Source: CAYFVR01 sp046541515 (GTDB lineage Bacteria; Desulfobacterota; Desulfobacteria; Desulfobacterales; Desulfococcaceae). Taken from it: a stretch of DNA of 10,955 nt. The translations under genes and the position numbers were made by a program. Positions 7,441 through 10,955 of this stretch are shown here, one piece after another. Where the stretch lies: the NCBI GenBank assembly GCA_046541515.1, contig JBKHDD010000166.1, positions 1 through 10,955 on the forward strand, written 5' to 3'. The notes beneath the pieces are model-generated. The model searched no databases, was not told the DNA's origin, and was given only the letters and a program-made list of their open reading frames with translations. Within the stretch, counting starts at the first letter, position 1, and the number at the start of each line of letters is the position of its first letter.

Positions 7441-8598
7441 ATGCCCTTTTTCAAGCTGACCGATGAACAGTTGATGATTCAAAGCATGGTCCGGGAGTTC
7501 GCGCGCAAGGAGGTCGCCCCGACGGCCGCCGAGCGCGACAAGACCAAGGAATTTCCGGCGGAAAATCTAAAGCAGATGGGGGAGTTGGGCCTGATGGGGA
7601 TGATGATCCCCACGAAATACGGCGGGGAGGAAGCGGACACCATCAGCTACGTGCTTGCGCTGTCGGAGATCGCCTATTCCTGCGCCTCCACGGCGGTGGT
7701 GATGTCGGTCCACAACTCCATCGTCTGCGAAAGCATTCTCAAATTTGGTTCGGAGGCCCAAAAGGAAAAATTTCTGCCCCGGCTCACGGCGGCGGAAATC
7801 ATCGGCGCCTTCGCGCTGACCGAACCCCACGCCGGTTCCGATCCGGTTTCCCAAAGCGCCACGGCGGAGCGGAAGGGCGACAAATACATTCTCAACGGCG
7901 TCAAGCGCTTCATCACCACCGGCCAAAACTGCGGGCTGGTGATCGTGACGGCCAAGACGGACGAGGCCGCCAAGCACAGGGGCATCAGCGCCTTTATCGT
8001 GGAGAAGGGGACGCCGGGTCTGGTGGTGGGCCATACCGAAGACAAGATGGGCCTGCGGGCCTCGGACACCACCGACCTGATGTTCGAAAACTGCGAGGTG
8101 CCGGCGGAAAACATGCTGGGCAACGAGGGCGACGGCTTCAAGATCGCCATGACCGGCTTGGACGGCGGCCGGATCGGGATCGCGGCCCAGTCCGTGGGCG
8201 TGGCCCAGGCGGCGCTGGATCAGGCGGTGAAATACGTGAAGAAGCGGGACCAGTTCGGCCAGAAGGTGTCCAAATACCAGGGCATCCGCTGGGGCGTGGC
8301 CGAAATGGCCACGGAGATCGAGGCGGCCCGGCAGCTCATGTTCTCCGCCGCCGCGCTGAAGGACCGGGGCGAAAAGTACACCATGCAGGCCAGCATGGCG
8401 AAGCTGTTCTCCTCCGAAATGGTCAATCGGATCACGGGCAAATGCCTGCAAATGCACGGGGGATACGGTTTCACCAAGGACTATCCCATCGAGCGGATGT
8501 ATCGGGACGCCCGGGTGTTCACCATCTACGAAGGAACGTCGGAAATCCAAAAAATCGTGATCTCCAACAATATTTTCAAGGACAAGCGGGGGCGCTGA
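7441..8598 (+). CDS. Short-chain (butyryl-type) acyl-CoA dehydrogenase (385 aa)
   Basis: This cytoplasmic FAD enzyme oxidises a short-chain acyl-CoA (butyryl-CoA is the best guess) to the 2-enoyl-CoA, passing electrons to electron-transfer flavoprotein. The first family signature, GAFALTEPHAGSD, is at 122-134, and the second, QMHGGYGFTKDYPIERMYRD, at 337-356. The catalytic base is E364 in IYEGTSEIQ, the short/medium-chain position. RDQFGQKVSKYQG (269-281) is the FAD-dimer contact. ATG 7441 is chosen because AGGGGGGA (7426-7433) is a strong Shine-Dalgarno site 7 nt upstream and gives the family's usual 380-385 residues. The in-frame ATG 7396 would add 15 residues without homology. It lies just after the XRE-cupin gene and ends at a strong terminator. 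No etfAB genes are in view. Confidence 0.94.
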   Translation: MPFFKLTDEQLMIQSMVREFARKEVAPTAAERDKTKEFPAENLKQMGELGLMGMMIPTKYGGEEADTISYVLALSEIAYSCASTAVVMSVHNSIVCESILKFGSEAQKEKFLPRLTAAEIIGAFALTEPHAGSDPVSQSATAERKGDKYILNGVKRFITTGQNCGLVIVTAKTDEAAKHRGISAFIVEKGTPGLVVGHTEDKMGLRASDTTDLMFENCEVPAENMLGNEGDGFKIAMTGLDGGRIGIAAQSVGVAQAALDQAVKYVKKRDQFGQKVSKYQGIRWGVAEMATEIEAARQLMFSAAALKDRGEKYTMQASMAKLFSSEMVNRITGKCLQMHGGYGFTKDYPIERMYRDARVFTIYEGTSEIQKIVISNNIFKDKRGR

Positions 8599-8649
8599 GG
8601 TTCGACGAAAATTTGGAGATGTTGACCCTGGTTTTTGCCGGGGACTTGA

Positions 8650-8676
8650 AAAACCGGCGGGGTTTCCGCCGGTTTT
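8650..8676. terminator. Strong (bidirectional-type) terminator after acyl-CoA dehydrogenase
   Basis: AAAACCGGCGG at 8650-8660 is perfectly complementary to CCGCCGGTTTT at 8666-8676 with a 5-nt loop. This gives an 11-bp stem with A-run and T-run on either side, 51 nt after the dehydrogenase stop. Confidence 0.9.
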
Positions 8677-8777
8677 CATGTTTGGGGGAGGGGAGAAAGC
8701 GCGTAGGTTTGGGGACGCTTGATTCGGGGCGCTGGTTTTCGTATCATGGGAAGAAATGGTAACGGAGAGGGATTCCC

Positions 8778-9020
8778 ATGAAAATTGGATTTTTTCCGCG
8801 CCTTGCTCAAGTGCTTATCGATTTTGCCAAGAAAATTGCCCAACGTGATGGGAAACCGGCTCGTCCGCAGTTTCCCCGGGTTCCAGTCCGAATCCATTCG
8901 GAGGAATCTCCTTCGGGTTCAGAGTTGACTCCCCGTGTTCGCTCCATGATCGGATCATTGAAAGGAGCCTCGACTGCGGAAGCCGATTATCGGCGCCATC
9001 TGGAAGCAAAATACCGTTGA
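8778..9020 (+). CDS. Small antitoxin-like protein (80 aa), possibly frame-scrambled VapB/DUF6364 relic
   Basis: GGAGAGGG at 8764-8771 is a strong Shine-Dalgarno site 6 nt before ATG 8778. The N-terminal part (residues 1-26, with RLAQVLIDFAKKIAQRDGK) looks like the opening of ribbon-helix-helix antitoxins of the DUF6364 type. The C-terminal part (49-80, with ELTPRVRSMIGSLKG and DYRRHLEAKYR) looks like the toxin-binding tail of such antitoxins. The middle (27-40) is Pro/Arg-rich and unlike them. Reading 8857-8895 in the next frame gives RLVRSFPGFQSES, closer to the expected SRLVxxYF segment. Two compensating frameshifts are therefore possible. No PIN-domain toxin follows; the next gene is unrelated. 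The family resemblance is from memory, without a search. Confidence 0.5.
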   Translation: MKIGFFPRLAQVLIDFAKKIAQRDGKPARPQFPRVPVRIHSEESPSGSELTPRVRSMIGSLKGASTAEADYRRHLEAKYR

Positions 9021-9090
9021 TTGACCGCTCTGGACGGCGTGGCGTTTCGCAGCTCTTTTCTTCATTGGCTTGATCCCAAGGAACTTCATC

Positions 9091-9291
9091 ATGTCCATCC
9101 AACTCCTGGCCCGTGAACTCTACCAGCTCATCCGCGAAGTCGAAGCCCTGGAACGGCGGATTGAGGCAACGCCTTACGACAAGCAAGGTCTGCTCCAGGA
9201 CCAGCTTCGGAAACTGAGGGCGGAGCGGGAACGGATGCGAAGGATGATTGAGGGGAGGAAGGGGGCTTCGGAGCCGCAGCGGCGGTTTTAA
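9091..9291 (+). CDS. Small charged coiled-coil protein of unknown function (66 aa)
   Basis: ATG 9091 follows AAGGAA (9078-9083) at good spacing; an in-frame TTG at 9070 is less likely. The 66-residue product is almost wholly helix-prone and charged: MSIQLLARELYQLIREVEALERRIE, then DQLRKLRAERERMRRMIEG with hydrophobic residues at heptad-like spacing, and a basic tail. It resembles short conserved proteins seen in Desulfobacterota genomes that open MSI-LLARELYxL. That resemblance is from memory and no function is known to me. It may be a dimeric coiled coil. Its neighbours are antitoxin-like genes on both sides, so a DNA- or protein-binding accessory role is possible but unsupported. Confidence 0.65.
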   Translation: MSIQLLARELYQLIREVEALERRIEATPYDKQGLLQDQLRKLRAERERMRRMIEGRKGASEPQRRF

Positions 9292-9329
9292 AGGAATTAG
9301 TTGCGCTTTTTCAGAGAGGATTGGGGGAT

Positions 9330-9557
9330 ATGAAGAAAGCCAAAATTTTCCAGGACGGAAACTTCCAAGCCGTACGCTTACCCGAGGAGTTTCATTTTGA
9401 CGTTTCTGAGGTGGAAATATTCCGGAGGGGCGATGAAATTGTGCTGCGGAAAATGCCGAAGAATCTCGCCCGCGTTTTTGACCTTCTGACCGGCATGTCG
9501 GACGATTTTATGGCGGAAGGGCGGGAGCAGCCGACGATTCAAAAACGGGAATTTTGA
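9330..9557 (+). CDS. vapB: VapB/MazE-type antitoxin with AbrB-like DNA-binding domain (75 aa)
   Basis: The N-terminal residues 1-45 (MKKAKIFQDGNFQAVRLPEEF, then VEIFRRGDEIVLRKM) are a swapped-hairpin AbrB/SpoVT fold of the VapB type, which binds its own promoter. The C-terminal DDFMAEGREQPTIQKREF is the segment that in VapB homologues inserts into the VapC PIN toxin. AGAGAGGA at 9313-9320 is the Shine-Dalgarno site for ATG 9330; the in-frame TTG 9321 is less likely. Length is complete. No vapC follows: 9558-9717 has no PIN-type reading frame (no LLDTN-like opening), so this is an orphan antitoxin or one whose toxin was lost. It may still silence related toxins elsewhere. Confidence 0.85.
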   Translation: MKKAKIFQDGNFQAVRLPEEFHFDVSEVEIFRRGDEIVLRKMPKNLARVFDLLTGMSDDFMAEGREQPTIQKREF

Positions 9558-9593
9558 CAGTTCGCTGCTTTCAATCGGGCAAAAAGAGGATTC

Positions 9594-9647
9594 CATGCCG
9601 GTCTTGGCCGCCCCGAGCCGGATGACCGTTGCGAAGGCTCCGGCATG
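9594..9647. repeat. 8-bp inverted repeat in the vapB to ygiT-like spacer
   Basis: CATGCCGG at 9594-9601 is matched by CCGGCATG at 9640-9647, and CCGGCAT recurs just downstream near 9669. The 160-nt spacer 9558-9717 has no credible gene. The repeat may be a remnant of an insertion or a regulatory site for the zinc-finger gene; evidence is weak. Confidence 0.3.
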
Positions 9648-9717
9648 ACCATCCATTCGGCCGAAAACCGGCATCCCTCGAAGAATGGGACGAGACTTAC
9701 AAGAGGAGAAATCCATC

Positions 9718-9948
9718 ATGAAATGCGCATTGTGTGATGGCGGAATGGAAATGTCGACCATCGCGTTGCCGTATGAAATGGGGAAGGACTTGATGCTCGT
9801 GGTAAAGGGGGTCCCAGCCTGGGTTTGCAAACAATGCGGGGATTCGTTTGTCGAGATCGGCGTCGCCAGAGAATTGGAGCGGATTGTAAAGAACGCCCGA
9901 AAAGATGGGGTCACCCTTGGCTTCATCGAATACCGGTCCGCCGCTTAA
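9718..9948 (+). CDS. YgiT/MqsA-type zinc-finger protein (76 aa), antitoxin-like
   Basis: Two CxxC pairs, C3/C6 (MKCALC) and C37/C40 (VCKQCG), form the N-terminal zinc ribbon of the YgiT/MqsA type. The connecting VVKGVPAWVCKQCGDSF stretch is the family signature. The C-terminus (49-76) is a short helix without the HTH domain of full MqsA, as is common in the stand-alone YgiT-finger group. Those proteins usually sit after a small toxin (MqsR- or DUF4258-like), which is not seen upstream here. GAGGAG at 9703-9708 supports ATG 9718; an in-frame ATG at 9685 lacks a ribosome site. It may bind zinc and DNA as an autoregulator. Antitoxin role is inferred from family only. Confidence 0.75.
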   Translation: MKCALCDGGMEMSTIALPYEMGKDLMLVVKGVPAWVCKQCGDSFVEIGVARELERIVKNARKDGVTLGFIEYRSAA

Positions 9949-9970
9949 ACCGAACAGAGAAAGGTTCAAC

Positions 9971-10094
9971 CGCCTAAAAGGGTCCCCGTTTGCGATTTCG
10001 GTTATGTCTGCCTTCCAAAGTCCAAAGCCACCAGCCTGGATGACATGGAGGCAGGGGGGGGCGTCCGCCGAATCAAAAACCGAACTTTTAGGCG
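9971..10094. repeat. 124-bp long imperfect palindrome (attC- or MITE-like)
   Basis: CGCCTAAAAG (9971-9980) is perfectly complementary to CTTTTAGGCG (10085-10094). Nested inside are GATTTCGG (9994-10001) with CCGAATC (10068-10074), one bulge, and CTGCCTTCC (10008-10016) with GGAGGCAG (10047-10054), one bulge. GTTT (9988-9991) can also pair with AAAC (10077-10080). The result is one extended hairpin with extrahelical bases and a roughly 30-nt top. It fills most of the spacer between two antitoxin genes (9949-10209). The folded shape is like an integron attC site, and GTTCAAC at 9964-9970 fits the left core consensus, but no GTTRRRY right core is present, so attC is not established. Confidence 0.5.
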
Positions 10095-10209
10095 TTTTGC
10101 AAATAAGTCGGTATTCGTCGCTTGGTTTGGCAACCCAAATGGATTTGTGCGGGGTTTGAGAGGAAGCCTGGCCAGTCATTGATTCCGATCCTTCCCAGGA
10201 GAAAATTAC

Positions 10210-10440
10210 ATGAACAAAGTGAATATCCAGGAAGCGAAAACGCGTTTCTCTAAATTGATTACCGCCGTTGAGGGCGGGGAAGAGATCGTCATATCCCGAT
10301 ACGGTCGGCCCGTGGCGAAACTCGTCCCTTTCCAGTCCAAGCCCGTGCCACGGAAACCCGGTTCGGCCAAAGGAAAATTCACGGTCCCCCCTGAATTTTT
10401 CGAGCCGTTACCCGATGAAATCGTCGACGTTTTAGAATAG
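10210..10440 (+). CDS. Phd/YefM-family type II antitoxin (76 aa)
   Basis: The first 42 residues (MNKVNIQEAKTRFSKLITAV, then GEEIVISRYGRPVAKLVPF) are the Phd/YefM DNA-binding fold, which represses its own operon as a dimer. The tail (GSAKGKFTVPPEFFEPLPDEIVDVLE region, 51-76) is the form found in antitoxins that pair with PIN-domain (VapC-type) toxins. AGGAG at 10197-10201 gives a strong Shine-Dalgarno site 8 nt before ATG 10210. Length is complete. The toxin normally overlaps or follows within a few bases, but 10441-10620 holds no PIN reading frame. This is thus an orphan, or the toxin was lost where the composition changes to AT-rich. Confidence 0.88.
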   Translation: MNKVNIQEAKTRFSKLITAVEGGEEIVISRYGRPVAKLVPFQSKPVPRKPGSAKGKFTVPPEFFEPLPDEIVDVLE

Positions 10441-10464
10441 CGTGTCCCCGACGAGAAAGATTGC

Positions 10465-10487
10465 CAAAAACAGGCCCAAGGTTTTTG
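10465..10487 (+). terminator. Weak hairpin after the Phd-type gene
   Basis: CAAAAAC at 10465-10471 pairs with GTTTTTG at 10481-10487 around a 9-nt loop. The stem is A/T-rich and lacks a following T-run, so termination is only possible. It marks the point where the sequence becomes AT-rich. Confidence 0.25.
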
Positions 10488-10620
10488 AGATAAAGACTCG
10501 TTTTTCTGGCAAATTTTCCAGGTTAAAATTTCTTGTTGAAATGAATGGAGGAATGTGATAGCGATACCCTTAAGTTTCCTTGGCTTTTGACCTGATAATT
10601 GAATATGTTTGGAGCAAGCA

Positions 10621-10955
10621 ATGACTTTAAATTTAGAAAGTTTTCAGGCAAAGCTTGATCAAGAGTATGAGAAGCTTAAAAAAGAAACAAAGAAGCCAAA
10701 CGTTTTGATTGTCGGTGGTACGGGTGTTGGAAAAAGCTCTCTTGTTAATTTGTGTTTTGGAAAGGACATTGCCGAAATTGGTGTAGGGAAATCAGTGACA
10801 CAGTATCTTAGCTCATATGAGGACGATGATATTCCAATCGTTCTTTTTGATACAAAGGGATACGAAATTGGTAGTGAGGAAGAATTGCTCTTTTTGAACG
10901 ATGTTATTGCTTATGCCCAAAAAAGCCAACATGAAGCCAAGAAGCGAATCCATAT
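10621..10955 (+). CDS. P-loop GTPase, Era/HSR1-like (3' end outside window)
   Basis: ATG 10621 follows GGAG (10611-10614) at 6 nt and stays open to the window end, giving 111 residues. After a charged helix (1-25), G1/Walker A is GGTGVGKS at 32-39, a candidate G2 Thr is T60 in KSVTQ, and G3 is DTKG at 77-80 in VLFDTKGYE. The G4 NKxD motif is beyond the window. This order fits translation-factor-class (TRAFAC) GTPases of the MMR_HSR1 type. Several bacterial accessory GTPases of this look carry a C-terminal DUF697-like or membrane-linked domain, which cannot be checked here. The gene is much more AT-rich than the rest of the window (A/T third positions, many ATT, GAA, TTG), suggesting horizontal acquisition. 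GATAAT at 10594-10599 is a possible -10 box. Function is unknown. Confidence 0.85.
   Translation, partial: MTLNLESFQAKLDQEYEKLKKETKKPNVLIVGGTGVGKSSLVNLCFGKDIAEIGVGKSVTQYLSSYEDDDIPIVLFDTKGYEIGSEEELLFLNDVIAYAQKSQHEAKKRIH

Noticed and set aside
9558..9717. Possible VapC toxin remnant after the VapB-type gene
   Set aside because: No frame shows a PIN-like opening or acidic motif; the longest reading is a 17-codon ATG frame starting at 9595.
9697..10179. 160-codon - strand frame over the zinc-finger gene and the long palindrome
   Set aside because: It is antisense to the YgiT-type gene with its CxxC pairs and strong ribosome site, and its N-terminal half is made of the palindrome itself. It could be a repeat-derived frame but is not supported as a gene.
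9021..10440. CRISPR array or tandem direct repeats
   Set aside because: No regularly spaced direct repeats of 20-40 bp are seen anywhere in the window; the repeated structure is palindromic and irregularly spaced.

Overview
This GC-rich window is most likely from an anaerobic Desulfobacterota-type bacterium (sulfate reducer or syntroph). That inference rests on the mix of an IcmF-type B12 mutase, butyryl-CoA oxidation enzymes, an XRE-cupin regulator and many GGGGCG-type intergenic palindromes. No rRNA or taxonomic marker is present, so the placement is not proven.

Left and centre (1-8700) is acyl-CoA metabolism, entirely on the + strand. The window opens inside the 3' part of a fused isobutyryl-CoA mutase gene (icmF), closed by a strong hairpin terminator. 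After a small orphan gene (1116-1301) come a nitroreductase (1375-2040) and a DASS/SLC13 permease with two RCK_C-type domains (2260-4047). A 336-nt spacer dense in palindromes follows. Next is a two-gene unit of thiolase (4384-5559) and 3-hydroxybutyryl-CoA dehydrogenase (5603-6451), then another palindrome-rich spacer (6452-6773). An XRE-cupin regulator (6774-7325) and a butyryl-type acyl-CoA dehydrogenase (7441-8598) end at an 11-bp-stem terminator. Together these would convert isobutyryl-CoA to butyryl-CoA and oxidise it to acetyl-CoA. Only the enoyl-CoA hydratase step is missing from view.

Right (8700-10440) is a patch of small genes, each with its own Shine-Dalgarno site. They are a VapB/DUF6364-like remnant, a coiled-coil protein, an AbrB-type VapB, a YgiT-type zinc-finger protein and a Phd/YefM antitoxin. 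No toxin gene is visible beside any of them. A 124-bp imperfect palindrome lies between the last two.

Far right (10441-10955) the DNA turns clearly AT-rich and a P-loop GTPase gene begins and runs off the end, suggesting the edge of an acquired segment.

No new multi-gene system can be demonstrated. The best leads are the 98-bp element with 16-bp terminal inverted repeats, the 124-bp palindrome inside the antitoxin cluster, and the AT-rich GTPase locus.
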